Source of the DNA: an uncultured Planctomycetaceae bacterium
GTDB lineage: Bacteria > Planctomycetota > Planctomycetia > Planctomycetales > Planctomycetaceae
DNA length: 58,751 nucleotides
Assembly (NCBI GenBank): GCA_903924405.1
Contig: CAIYBH010000029.1
Location: 1-58,751 of the forward strand
Direction of reading: 5' to 3'
This document shows, one piece after another, positions 19,727-27,932 of the stretch (within the stretch, counting starts at the first letter, position 1; each line of letters begins with the position of its first letter). The translations under genes were made by a program, and so were the position numbers. Under the pieces are notes generated by a model, which saw nothing but the letters and a program-made list of their open reading frames with translations, had not been told where the DNA came from and did not search any database.

Positions 19727-20272
19727 TCACTTGACTGCCGCTGGCTCCGCTTTCTTCCGTTCAATCTTCCCGAACATATGCCCGCCAACCGCACCATGCT
19801 GCCATGTCCCCGCGTAACGATCTTCATGGAACAACACTCGCGCTGAAAATCCTTCGCCCAGACCCGGTAGCGTGGCATTGGTCAGATTAACCATCGGAGT
19901 CTCTCCCGCCCACTCCAGAGGCACTGTGACTGGTAGCTTCGTATCCAGTTTTCCATACCGTATGCGAACTGTGAAAATCCACAGATTATCCGTGGCTTTT
20001 TCCGCACTTTCAATTTCGTAGCGTTCGGGTTTCGGTGGCCCATTATCAGCCTGACCGTCTGTCGTAAACGAACCCACCAGAACACAATTCTGCATCGACT
20101 GAGAAAATTTCTGTTCGAGCGCCACGCGGCGTGGATCCTCATCCCCCCTCGCAACGCAGCAAAACGCAGAGACCCAGAGCAGACAGCACAAAAGACGAAC
20201 CCGGGTTCCCACAAAACGCCCTCCACTGAAGCCACGACCAATCGCGCAAACCCACTTGTTGTGCCATATCAT
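19727..20272 (-). CDS. Secreted protein of unknown function
   Basis: 181 residues from ATG at 20272. Upstream the frame stays open to 20401 but crosses the 22-bp inverted repeat, so that part is not protein. A signal peptide follows a basic N-terminus (VRLLCCLLWVSAFCCVARG). The mature domain holds FSQSMQNCVLVGSFTTDG, ERYEIESAEKA, WIFTVRIRYG, VPLEWAGETPMV and AGTWQHGAVGGHMFGKIE, a beta-rich pattern with conserved-looking Trp and Gly residues. The tail is basic (KIERKKAEPAAVK). No known family was assigned; similar short proteins occur widely in planctomycetes. Confidence 0.7.
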   Translation of the reverse strand: MIWHNKWVCAIGRGFSGGRFVGTRVRLLCCLLWVSAFCCVARGDEDPRRVALEQKFSQSMQNCVLVGSFTTDGQADNGPPKPERYEIESAEKATDNLWIFTVRIRYGKLDTKLPVTVPLEWAGETPMVNLTNATLPGLGEGFSARVLFHEDRYAGTWQHGAVGGHMFGKIERKKAEPAAVK

Positions 20273-20309
20273 AGGCACTTCACACCGGGCCTTCAAATCT
20301 CCAGCCCTC

Positions 20310-20358
20310 AAAAAGGGGTCAGGTCTCTTTTCCCCAAAAAGAGACCTGACCCCTTTTT
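20310..20358. repeat. Perfect 22-bp inverted repeat of the GGGGTCAGGTCTC type
   Basis: Left arm 20310-20331 and right arm 20337-20358 are exact reverse complements (core GGGGTCAGGTCTC), with a 5-base loop. A-runs and T-runs flank both sides, so it can act as a bidirectional intrinsic terminator after the DUF1570 gene that ends at 20364. The core matches a palindrome type often seen as a dispersed REP element near RAYT transposases; one lies at the start of this window, but its target is not known. Confidence 0.85.
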
Positions 20359-20363
20359 TGTGA

Positions 20364-22043
20364 CTACTGGGTAAGGTCGTCGAGGTTCTGCATGTGAACA
20401 CGATACTGGTGATCCAGATCCGTCCAGGAGACTCCCGCTATGCGGCTGAAGGAGGGTTCTTCCAGAATGCGGTCCGCTTCGGGACGGTAGACATCCGCCA
20501 GCAGCTGAATCAGGTCATCGCGGTAAAGGCCGTCGTCGTAGTGCATCAGGAAATGGGCAAATCCGGAGGCCTGCGTGTACAGGGGACTGATCTGCGGGTG
20601 ATTCTGAAACTCGTCCTTGCCAAGGGCAAAGAACTGCTGAGCGGGCAGATAGAACAGGAAAGCGGGATCAAGCAGACGCTGTCGAGCAGTATCAAACCGC
20701 ACGTAGGTTGGATCTCCCAGTGTAACCCGCCCGTCTTCATGCACTTCAAAGGACTCGAAGTAGCAGGCCAATCCTTCAATCAGCCAGAAATTGGATCTCT
20801 CGCACAGGATCCATTCATCGGGGCGTTTCTGTCGTGTTTTCAGGGCCATAGCCCGAGCAGCGACTCGGCGCGCTTCTGTGGTGTCTACGTCAAAGATCTG
20901 ATGCGTGGCTTCATGAAACAACGTGGCGAAATCTTCGCGGGCGGGGTTCTGATAGAAGTAACAGGTGCGATCCGGCTGCCAATAGAGCCCATTGGTTTCA
21001 ATATTCGGAGGCACTTTCCCGGCAATTCGTTTCTGGTACTCGTCACGAGTGGCGTAGTAGTGCACTTCCATCGGTTTACGTTTTCGGGCAGACGACTTTC
21101 GGCCTGCATTCTCGAAGCGTTCCTGCAGCGAAGCGGGTGTGTCGAAGAATGCCGCAAAGTTCTGCTGCAGCCATGCGTGAAAGATCTCCAGCTTCGAAGA
21201 GATTTCCAGACCGGCTTCCAGACTGACGTTGGTCTTCACCAGAAAGTGTTCGCTCTGAATCTCCCACGCATTGCGAAAGTCGCGCCGCAGCTCCCCTTCT
21301 TTTTCACGACTGATCCAATCGCCTTTCCACGGTCTCAATCCCTGTTCGTAGCGTGTGAGACTGGCAACAGCGATCCAGCCAAACCGGGGATCGTACATCT
21401 GAGGTTTCTGGCCGCTGCGCATTTGCTTTTCGAAGGCCGACACCCACTCCCCGGCATAGTTCGGGTCGTCTTTTGCTGCGGGATCGCGATACTGTTCCTG
21501 GCCGAGCACCGAACGGGCAAATTTGTGATCCGGATCGAAATGAATCACGTCGCCGATCATGGAAAACGCCAATGAGGGAAAGCCGGCCCGCAACGCGGCG
21601 CGAGCCAGCGTGTACAGCTCTCCAGCACGGGTCTGCCGTGCCTTCAGCAACTGAGAACGCCACGCGAACTCCTCCGCCGGGAGCGAAGCAGGTAACTCCG
21701 GCGTCATCAGACGCGGTGGCTCAGGTCGCGATGTCGTCTCAGTCAGTGTGCCCCGAAGTGCCGCCACTTCCTCGAGTGCGGATGACAACTGCCGTTCGCG
21801 GCACCATTCAGAGACGTTATCGAGGTCGTCCGACAGCCCCTGCAGAATCACGGCCCGACGATCCAGAATCTGCCGATGACGTCGATCCCGAGTGGCGTTT
21901 TCGTCGCATTTCGCGGCCGAACTGAGGACCACTGAGCAGCAGGCAACCGTCATGACAAAGAGCATCTGCAGAAACAGACGCGACGCCTGCCACCGAACCT
22001 GCTGTCGACCTGCCTGAACCATCTGCGCAATTCCCGTTTGCAT
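20364..22043 (-). CDS. DUF1570 exported protein with HExxH site
   Basis: 559 residues with an N-terminal signal or anchor (RLFLQMLFVMTVACCSVVLSSA, about residues 22-44). The middle part carries helical repeats (AREELYTLARAALRAGFPSLAF-like). The DUF1570 domain follows, with FLVKTNVSLEAGLEISSKLE, EVHYYATRDEYQKRI and the putative zinc site H377-E378-A-T-H381 in TLFHEATHQIFD. The order matches planctomycete DUF1570 proteins, which are thought to be peptidase-like; proteolytic activity has not been established here. The gene ends six bases from the perfect inverted repeat that can stop its transcript. Confidence 0.85.
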   Translation of the reverse strand: MQTGIAQMVQAGRQQVRWQASRLFLQMLFVMTVACCSVVLSSAAKCDENATRDRRHRQILDRRAVILQGLSDDLDNVSEWCRERQLSSALEEVAALRGTLTETTSRPEPPRLMTPELPASLPAEEFAWRSQLLKARQTRAGELYTLARAALRAGFPSLAFSMIGDVIHFDPDHKFARSVLGQEQYRDPAAKDDPNYAGEWVSAFEKQMRSGQKPQMYDPRFGWIAVASLTRYEQGLRPWKGDWISREKEGELRRDFRNAWEIQSEHFLVKTNVSLEAGLEISSKLEIFHAWLQQNFAAFFDTPASLQERFENAGRKSSARKRKPMEVHYYATRDEYQKRIAGKVPPNIETNGLYWQPDRTCYFYQNPAREDFATLFHEATHQIFDVDTTEARRVAARAMALKTRQKRPDEWILCERSNFWLIEGLACYFESFEVHEDGRVTLGDPTYVRFDTARQRLLDPAFLFYLPAQQFFALGKDEFQNHPQISPLYTQASGFAHFLMHYDDGLYRDDLIQLLADVYRPEADRILEEPSFSRIAGVSWTDLDHQYRVHMQNLDDLTQ

Positions 22044-22354
22044 CTGTAAAAAGGGCTCGCTCCGGAGCCTGAGTGGTACGGCTATGCTGAAACTCGTGGA
22101 AGAATAGCAGGCCTTTACTGTTCATCCCATTTCAGTTTTTGCGAAAACAGCAAAGCGGTCGGCGCCCAGGATAGCCAGAAACGGCGATTTCGACGAAAAA
22201 TGCAGCGGGGCCCTGATTCGCATTCCTGAACCACTGCCGCCTGCGTACAGACTTTTTCCTGAGTCGGCCGGATCCTGCAGAACACCCACGCCGCCATGGA
22301 TTGATGGGGTTATCCGTCTGTCTCAGGCTTATCAAAACTCGGAATCCCTGTGCC
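22044..22354. other. Divergent intergenic region
   Basis: 311 bases between the DUF1570 gene (minus) and the FAD oxidoreductase (plus). No gene, repeat or RNA structure was recognised; it should contain promoters for both. Confidence 0.45.
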
Positions 22355-23608
22355 ATGGAACAGAAGCCTGTGCTGATCGTTGGCGGTGGCCTTGCCGGCC
22401 TTTGTTGTGCCAGAGAGCTCTCACGGCAACAGGTTCCCGTTGTGGTGATCGAGTCTGAGGCCGAAATCGGCGGCCGAGTCCGAACGGATCTGGTTGATGG
22501 TTTTCGACTTGATCATGGCTTTCAGGTCCTGCAGACCGCCTATCCCGAAGCCACAGCTCAGTTGAATTACCCGGCTCTCCAACTCCGTCCGTTTGCTCCC
22601 GGAGCCCTGATTCGCACGCAGGGGCGTTTTGTCGAAATGTCGGACCCGTGGAGACGTCCGGACAAACTGCTGTCCACGCTGTTCAATGGTGTTGGTACCT
22701 TTGCAGACCGCCTGCGACTTGCGAAGTTGCGATGGAACGTCTGCCGAAAAACTGATGCGGAAATTCGAAAAACGCCTGATCTGTCCACCCGACGCTTTCT
22801 GCTGGAGACCTGCGGATTCTCACCGGATCTCGTCGAACGATTCTTTCGCCCGTGGTTTTCCGGAGTGTTCCTCGAAAAGGAACTCGCAACGTCCAGCCAT
22901 TACTTTCAGTTTCTGTTTCGGATTTTCGCAACAGGCAACGCCTCGCTTCCGGCAGAAGGCATGGCGGCAATTCCCCAACAACTGGCGGCGGCCCTGCCGG
23001 CTGGCAGTATCCGTACCGGTACGAAGGTGACGTCTGTCTCTCCGCATGCCATTCAACTGGAGGGCGGTGAGTCACTTGAGGCGCGTGCTGTTGTCCTGGC
23101 CGTCGCAGGCCCGGAGGCCGCCCGGCTTTCTCAGGGCTCCATCACCAGTCCCGCCGCCTGCTCCACGACCTGCTTCTATTTTGCGGCAGCCAAAGCCCCC
23201 ATGTCTCAGCCTCTGCTGGTGCTGAATGGCGATGAAACTGGTCCAATCAATAATCTCAGTGTTGTCAGCAATGTCGCTCCCTCGTACGCCCCGGAAAACA
23301 TGGCACTCATCAGCGTTTCGGTGACCGGCGAAATGACGGCAGATCTGCAGCAAATGGAGTCTGCAGTGCGTCAGCAACTGAACTCATGGTTCGGTTCTGC
23401 GGTCACCACATGGAAGTTGCTGCGCACCTACCGCATTCCCTTTGCCCTGCCCGCTCAACCGCCCGGATCACTTGCCGCCCCGGAAAAGTCCTTTCGGACC
23501 GCCAATGGGCTCTTTCACTGCGGCGATTTCACCGCATCCGCCTCAATTCACGGCGCGATGCTCAGCGGCCGACTTGCTGCACAGCAGGTCATCGCGTCAA
23601 CCCGGTAG
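22355..23608 (+). CDS. FAD-dependent amine oxidase / phytoene desaturase-like oxidoreductase
   Basis: 417 residues from ATG at 22355, where the protein begins directly with the dinucleotide-binding fold: VLIVGGGLAGLCCARELS (GxGxxG at about 9-14) and the acidic E33 at the end of strand 2. GGRVRTDLVDGFRLDHGFQV follows, the second FAD-contact motif of the protoporphyrinogen oxidase/amine oxidase superfamily. The C-terminal GLFHCGDFTASASIHGAMLSGRLAA closes the FAD site. The substrate cannot be read; relatives include carotenoid desaturases and monoamine oxidases. No Shine-Dalgarno is obvious. A 12-bp inverted repeat overlaps the stop codon. Confidence 0.88.
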   Translation: MEQKPVLIVGGGLAGLCCARELSRQQVPVVVIESEAEIGGRVRTDLVDGFRLDHGFQVLQTAYPEATAQLNYPALQLRPFAPGALIRTQGRFVEMSDPWRRPDKLLSTLFNGVGTFADRLRLAKLRWNVCRKTDAEIRKTPDLSTRRFLLETCGFSPDLVERFFRPWFSGVFLEKELATSSHYFQFLFRIFATGNASLPAEGMAAIPQQLAAALPAGSIRTGTKVTSVSPHAIQLEGGESLEARAVVLAVAGPEAARLSQGSITSPAACSTTCFYFAAAKAPMSQPLLVLNGDETGPINNLSVVSNVAPSYAPENMALISVSVTGEMTADLQQMESAVRQQLNSWFGSAVTTWKLLRTYRIPFALPAQPPGSLAAPEKSFRTANGLFHCGDFTASASIHGAMLSGRLAAQQVIASTR

Positions 23609-23664
23609 ACGGCCTCTCAGCCCCCACGGCAACGGATGGTCGCTCGCCACGACCGTCTACCGGG
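23601..23664. terminator. 12-bp inverted repeat overlapping the oxidoreductase stop
   Basis: CCCGGTAGACGG at 23601-23612 and CCGTCTACCGGG at 23653-23664 are perfect complements separated by 40 bases. The left arm contains the TAG stop codon of the oxidoreductase. No T tract follows, so it may be a factor-dependent terminator, an mRNA 3'-end stabiliser or part of a REP-like element. Confidence 0.55.
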
Positions 23665-24241
23665 CTGTGCAGTTCCCGGGTTGGCAGATTCCCCGCAAAG
23701 GCGGTGCCCCGGACTGGGCCTGTCCAGCATTGGATGCCCCCCGGCAGCACGAGCGATACCCCGTCACTAAAGCCGGGGCTCAAAATCAGCATGATCCGCC
23801 GCCGCACATCTCCGGCAGCATCGTCAATCCACGAACCACCGCACAAGCTGATACCAAACGGTTCGGTAGAGCAGCATCGGCCATCGGGTGCGCACCCATG
23901 AAGGTCTCGCAGACGGAAGAATGGCCCAGCATGCCCCCACAACATGCCTGCATGCCGGGTCTCCGACCACAGCTCGGCCCCGCTGACTCACCGGGCAACG
24001 CTCCCCCACTAAAGTCTTTTTTAAGAATCGGAGGCCAAAGCCACCGAGAACACTGGAAAGCCGGCTCGCCTTGTCTACCATATTGAGAATGAGTCTCAAT
24101 ATCAACGCGTGTGATTTTGGGATGCACTTGATGGCCCATGAGACTCTCCAGCACAGAACGCCAGTATTTCCTGTTTCCTGCCCACAACTCAATCGATAGC
24201 TGCGAATGAGCGGCCCCTCGGAATTCCTCAGGATTCGTTTT
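23609..24241. other. Long spacer, REP-like remnants, no clear gene
   Basis: 633 bases without a convincing ORF; overlapping minus-strand frames of 118-210 codons share the same bases and none has a recognisable product. It includes CACTAAAGCCGGGGCT (23765-23780) and a related CACTAAAGT stretch near 24008, resembling CCGGCTTTAG-type dispersed repeats, and GGTCTCCGACC with its own small palindrome. The Fur-like site is listed separately. Confidence 0.5.
24081..24101. promoter_or_regulatory. Fur-box-like palindrome
   Basis: TATTGAGA (24081-24088) and TCTCAATA (24094-24101) are perfect inverted arms around ATGAG. The inner TGAGAAT-G-AGTCTCA matches the 7-1-7 layout of Fur operators with one mismatch. 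It lies 141 bases before the DUF1559 start and also faces the minus strand, where no firm gene is seen. Fur binding is inference from sequence only. Confidence 0.55.
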
Positions 24242-25255
24242 ATGCAGATTGCAGGCATTCGACGTCGATCCGGATTTACCCTGATCGAACTTCTGGTTGT
24301 GATTGCCATTATCGCCATTCTTGTGTCCCTGCTGCTGCCCGCGGTTCAGCAGGCGCGCGAAGCCGCGCGCCGCACGCAGTGCCGAAACAATCTGAAACAA
24401 CTGGGACTGGCGTTGCACAACTACGCGACTTCACACGTCGCCTTCCCTGCGGCCTGCTACATCGATGGCAATCGGATCACTCAGCCATGGTCCGCCCACG
24501 CCATGCTGCTGCCATTTCTGGAAGGCGGCAATCAGTATGCCCTGATTAATTTCTCACTGGGCTACCACGACGCCGGCAACAAATCCAACTTTCCGCCGAA
24601 CGGCATCGCGTCGCAGAAAATCCCCGGGTTTCTCTGTCCCAGCGACGTCAACGACCGCGTCCGCAATAACGCTGCGGGAGTTCCGGAGCATTACCCGCTG
24701 AGCTATGCACTCAACGTCGGACAATACCTCATCTGGAATCCAGTCACCCGCGCCGAAGGTGGGGCTGCCTTTGCACCGAACTCAAAAATCCGTGACCGTG
24801 ACTTCACTGATGGTATGAGCAACACTCTGGGTATGGCTGAAGTGAAGGCATGGCAGCCACGCATCCACGATGCCACTTTGCCAGCAACCGGTCCGAGCAA
24901 TCCGATGGCGGCAGCGGCGACTGTAACGGGCGGCGCCTATGCAAACACAGGGCATACCGAATGGGTCTGTGGTCGCGCGATCCATACGGGATTCACCACG
25001 ACGTTTGGTCCGAACACAGTCGTGCCGTACCTCAACGGCTCTCAGACACTGGACATTGATTTCTGCAGCACTCGGGAAGGCGGCAGTACCACCGTCGCAA
25101 CGGTCGGAGTGATCAATTCCCGCAGCTACCACACAGGCTCGGTCAATGCCCTGTTGATGGATGGTTCCGTGCGTTCGTTCAGCAGCAATGTTGACCTGAC
25201 GATCTGGCAACGTCTTGGACAGCGGTCCGACGGACAGGTGGTCGGGGAATTCTGA
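24242..25255 (+). CDS. DUF1559 prepilin-like protein (type II pseudopilin N-terminus, H-x9-DG C-terminus)
   Basis: 337 residues from ATG at 24242, with AGGA about nine bases upstream; an earlier ATG at 24206 lacks a ribosome site. The N-terminus is a class III prepilin signal: basic leader, then G11-F12-TLIE16, so PilD-type peptidase would cut after G11 and methylate F12, followed by a hydrophobic helix ([17 protein letters not shown]). [24 protein letters not shown] is typical of DUF1559. Near the C-terminus [12 protein letters not shown] is exactly the H-x9-DG motif. These proteins occur in dozens of copies per planctomycete genome and probably assemble at the cell surface. Confidence 0.95.
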   Translation: MQIAGIRRRSGFTLIELLVVIAIIAILVSLLLPAVQQAREAARRTQCRNNLKQLGLALHNYATSHVAFPAACYIDGNRITQPWSAHAMLLPFLEGGNQYALINFSLGYHDAGNKSNFPPNGIASQKIPGFLCPSDVNDRVRNNAAGVPEHYPLSYALNVGQYLIWNPVTRAEGGAAFAPNSKIRDRDFTDGMSNTLGMAEVKAWQPRIHDATLPATGPSNPMAAAATVTGGAYANTGHTEWVCGRAIHTGFTTTFGPNTVVPYLNGSQTLDIDFCSTREGGSTTVATVGVINSRSYHTGSVNALLMDGSVRSFSSNVDLTIWQRLGQRSDGQVVGEF

Positions 25256-25517
25256 ACTGTTGTGACGCTGCCCCCGGACGCGAGCCCCACGGTCGATCGC
25301 AGACGAACTGCCTTCTGAAGCAGAGCTTCGCTTCAACCGTGGCCGTTCTGCCCCCGTTCGGATCCCGCAGCGCCCGGTTTTCGACGCCGAAACAGCATGC
25401 GCAACCGGAGACTTTGTGCCCGATACTTATTCGGTACGCATGCCACCAGCAGAATTGTTCATGGCTGGTTCCATCGCATCCGCCTCGGGCTTGCCCCCGG
25501 TGGGTTCCGTCGGAGCA

Positions 25518-26594
25518 TCAGGTTCGGGGCTTTTCTGGCCGTTGGCCCCGGGCGTCCGGTGTCATGTCATTCGCCTCGTCACCGGTTGGAGCATCACCTG
25601 TTTCCGCTGGTGACGCGTCCTGTCCCGCAGTGACGTTGACCTGATACTCTCCATGAAACCACGCCTGGCCATTAGCCGACTTTCGTCCCTGAATTGAAAA
25701 ACGAACGGTGTTTTCCGGCACAGAAAAGTACAGCAGACCGCCATCGCTTTCGAGTGCCGGCCGGAATACGCGATTGTCGCCTCGGCCTTCCACCGCAAAG
25801 CCGAAGGCATCCAGTCGTGAGGCCAGCGCAACCTGGTCCCTCACAGTCACCCCGTCCAGCAGGACTTTCTCGCCACGAATCTGACGCAACTTATCATTGC
25901 ACCAGGACTTCAGCGCTTTCAGAAAAACAGCCCGTCGTTCTGCATTCAGTTGTGCCCGCTCCCGCTTACGCCAAAGCTGCAGCGACTTGTTGTTGTCGGT
26001 GGCCGTTTCCACCACACACCAGGCAGAGCCGGACGGGACGGTGACAAGCACCTCAAGCCCTTCGTCAGCGCCAATCAACTGACACGACATTTGCTCGCTG
26101 GAAAGACGTTCAGGAGAATCCCGCAAGGCCGTCTGCAGCAGTTCCCGATCGTCCGCGTTCAACCCCGTGTCAGCCCACGGAATCACCGTGCGAGGCAGGG
26201 AGCGGTTTGTCAGTAACGTTGCAGAGAATTGTCCGTGAAGATCCGGCAGATTTCCGGAAATGCTGAAGGCAATAATTCCCAGCAACAGCAGAAACCCAAT
26301 CACCGGAATCCCGATGACCAGAGCCCGTGCGGGGCGTCGTCGGCTGCGACGTGGCCGGGCCACAAAGCCGGCTTTTTGCGGGACGACCGCGGCAATTGAG
26401 GCCCCCGGGACTGATCCGGTCGATTCCTGCGGTAACGTCAACTGCGTCCCCTTCCCGGGAAGGTCGTCAGGAACCGGAATCGTCGGCACCAGCAACCGCT
26501 GGTTGCACGACGGACATTTTCCCTGCCGTCCACTGTAGGCGTCCGGTACACGAATCGTCTCGGAACATGACGGACACTCAAACTCGATCGCCAT
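25518..26594 (-). CDS. Zinc-ribbon membrane protein; probable frameshift near C-terminus
   Basis: 358 residues as read, with AAGGGG before the ATG. A cytoplasmic zinc ribbon (C7-x2-C10, C27-x2-C30) is followed by a basic stretch (RPRRSRRRPARA) and one membrane helix (about 91-112). A larger outer domain follows without known motifs, then a tail rich in Ala, Pro, Thr, Glu and Asp. The tail composition changes abruptly after MTPDA to RGQRPEKPRT and stop. Shifting one base at the C4/G3 run (25546-25552) gives a further acidic, Pro-rich tail (GANGQKSPEPDAPTEPTGG...) ending at TAA 25427-25429. A one-base insertion is therefore likely. Function unknown. Confidence 0.75.
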   Translation of the reverse strand: MAIEFECPSCSETIRVPDAYSGRQGKCPSCNQRLLVPTIPVPDDLPGKGTQLTLPQESTGSVPGASIAAVVPQKAGFVARPRRSRRRPARALVIGIPVIGFLLLLGIIAFSISGNLPDLHGQFSATLLTNRSLPRTVIPWADTGLNADDRELLQTALRDSPERLSSEQMSCQLIGADEGLEVLVTVPSGSAWCVVETATDNNKSLQLWRKRERAQLNAERRAVFLKALKSWCNDKLRQIRGEKVLLDGVTVRDQVALASRLDAFGFAVEGRGDNRVFRPALESDGGLLYFSVPENTVRFSIQGRKSANGQAWFHGEYQVNVTAGQDASPAETGDAPTGDEANDMTPDARGQRPEKPRT

Positions 26595-26960
26595 TGGTCA
26601 CCCCTTGACGCGGGCACAGGACATCCAGTCGCAGAAAACCAGCCACACTCAGCGGACATCAACAGCGTCACGGTTGGTCACTGCAGGAAATCTGCCGATA
26701 TTTCGCTGAGAAATGGAAAGGCGTCCAGTTCGTCCGGCAGATCCGACGATGCTTCCTGTAAAAACAGTTGAGCCCGCGGGAAACTGTGCTGTGCGGTCAA
26801 AAAACTGGTCTTTCAATTCCTCCGCCCGCAGGGTACAGAATTTCTCTGGCATTTGCACCCTCTGTCACCGCCTGTTGCCACCCTGGCGACATGATCCTGC
26901 CCGGAAAGTCCGGCAGTTTCTGCCGTCCGCGTGACACTGCGGGCCGCCGTCAGGACACTC
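26595..26960. other. Divergent intergenic region before scpA
   Basis: 366 bases between the zinc-ribbon gene (minus) and scpA (plus). A 69-codon minus-strand frame (26649-26858) has no supporting features. Nothing else is recognised. Confidence 0.45.
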
Positions 26961-27707
26961 ATGACTCTCGCAGAATATCGAGTCGATACGGGCTTCTTTG
27001 GAGGCCCGCTGGATCTGATGCTGTATCTGGTGCGGCGTCACGAAGTGGACATCTGCGCGGTCTCCCTGTCCCGGATTACCAGCGACTTCATCGCGTGGAT
27101 TGATGTGCTGGAAACGCTCGACTACGAAATGCTGGGCGATTTCGTGGTCGTCGGCAGTACGCTCCTGGAAATCAAAAGTCGTGAAGTCCTGCCGGTGCAG
27201 GAGGAAGTGACCACCACGGACGAAGTTGCGGAAGAATCCGGCAGCGACCTGATCGCCCGACTGATGGAATATCGTCGCTACAAGGAAGCCTCAAAGCTGC
27301 TGGAGGATCGAGCCTCGGAATGGATGGAGCGTTATCCGCGGCTGACCAGTCATCGCCCGACAGTCGCCCGGGATTCTTCCGAAGACCGCATTCGTGAAGT
27401 CGAGCTCTGGGACCTTGTCAGCGCCTTATCGCGCATCGTGCAGATTCCCGACCTGCAGAAGACCATCGCCATCCGCATGGACGAGACCCCGATGTCCGTC
27501 TATCAGGAACAGATCCGTGACCGTATCGTGCAGGAAGGCCGTGTTTCCTTCAGCTCGTTCTTCACAGGCGAGAAAATTCAATCGAAAATCGTCGGGATTT
27601 TTCTGGCCATTCTCGAGCTGATTCGTCACGAAGGCTACCGCGCCGAACAACCAACCGACTTCGATGAAATCTGGATCCTGCCCCCACGCCCCCGCAGCGG
27701 TTACTGA
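26961..27707 (+). CDS. scpA: Segregation and condensation protein A
   Basis: 248 residues from ATG at 26961, five bases after AGGA. ScpA is the kleisin that links SMC heads in the bacterial condensin, working with ScpB in chromosome compaction and segregation. The N-terminal kleisin signature is clear: FFGGPLDLMLYLVRRHEVDICAVSLSRIT, then FVVVGSTLLEIKSREVLP. The middle holds a charged linker and EYRRYKEASKLLE. The C-terminal winged helix contains FSSFF and AILELIRHE. No scpB or smc gene is in the window. Confidence 0.95.
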   Translation: MTLAEYRVDTGFFGGPLDLMLYLVRRHEVDICAVSLSRITSDFIAWIDVLETLDYEMLGDFVVVGSTLLEIKSREVLPVQEEVTTTDEVAEESGSDLIARLMEYRRYKEASKLLEDRASEWMERYPRLTSHRPTVARDSSEDRIREVELWDLVSALSRIVQIPDLQKTIAIRMDETPMSVYQEQIRDRIVQEGRVSFSSFFTGEKIQSKIVGIFLAILELIRHEGYRAEQPTDFDEIWILPPRPRSGY

Positions 27708-27932
27708 TGACAACCGCTTGCGACTGTCTGAACATCTCACCAGACAGGGTGCCGTCGAACTGAGTGCCGCCAAACGGACAAGCGCATCCGAAGCATTCTA
27801 GCAGCGTCGGTGTCCCCGAGTTCCCTGGGCAACACGACCCATCTGCCGAAACAGCGGAATTGGACTTGTGAAATTTCCGTTCCAATCGTTAAAAAACGGT
27901 TTTCGTCCGCTTCGGAAAGGATTCCGTACGCA

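Noticed and set aside
20394..21575. 393-codon plus-strand frame opposite the DUF1570 gene
   Set aside because: Antisense shadow of a gene with recognised motifs; no family-like segments of its own.
23786..24418. 210-codon minus-strand frame covering the Fur-like site
   Set aside because: It overlaps the start of the DUF1559 gene, competes with other frames of similar length and has no recognisable domain.
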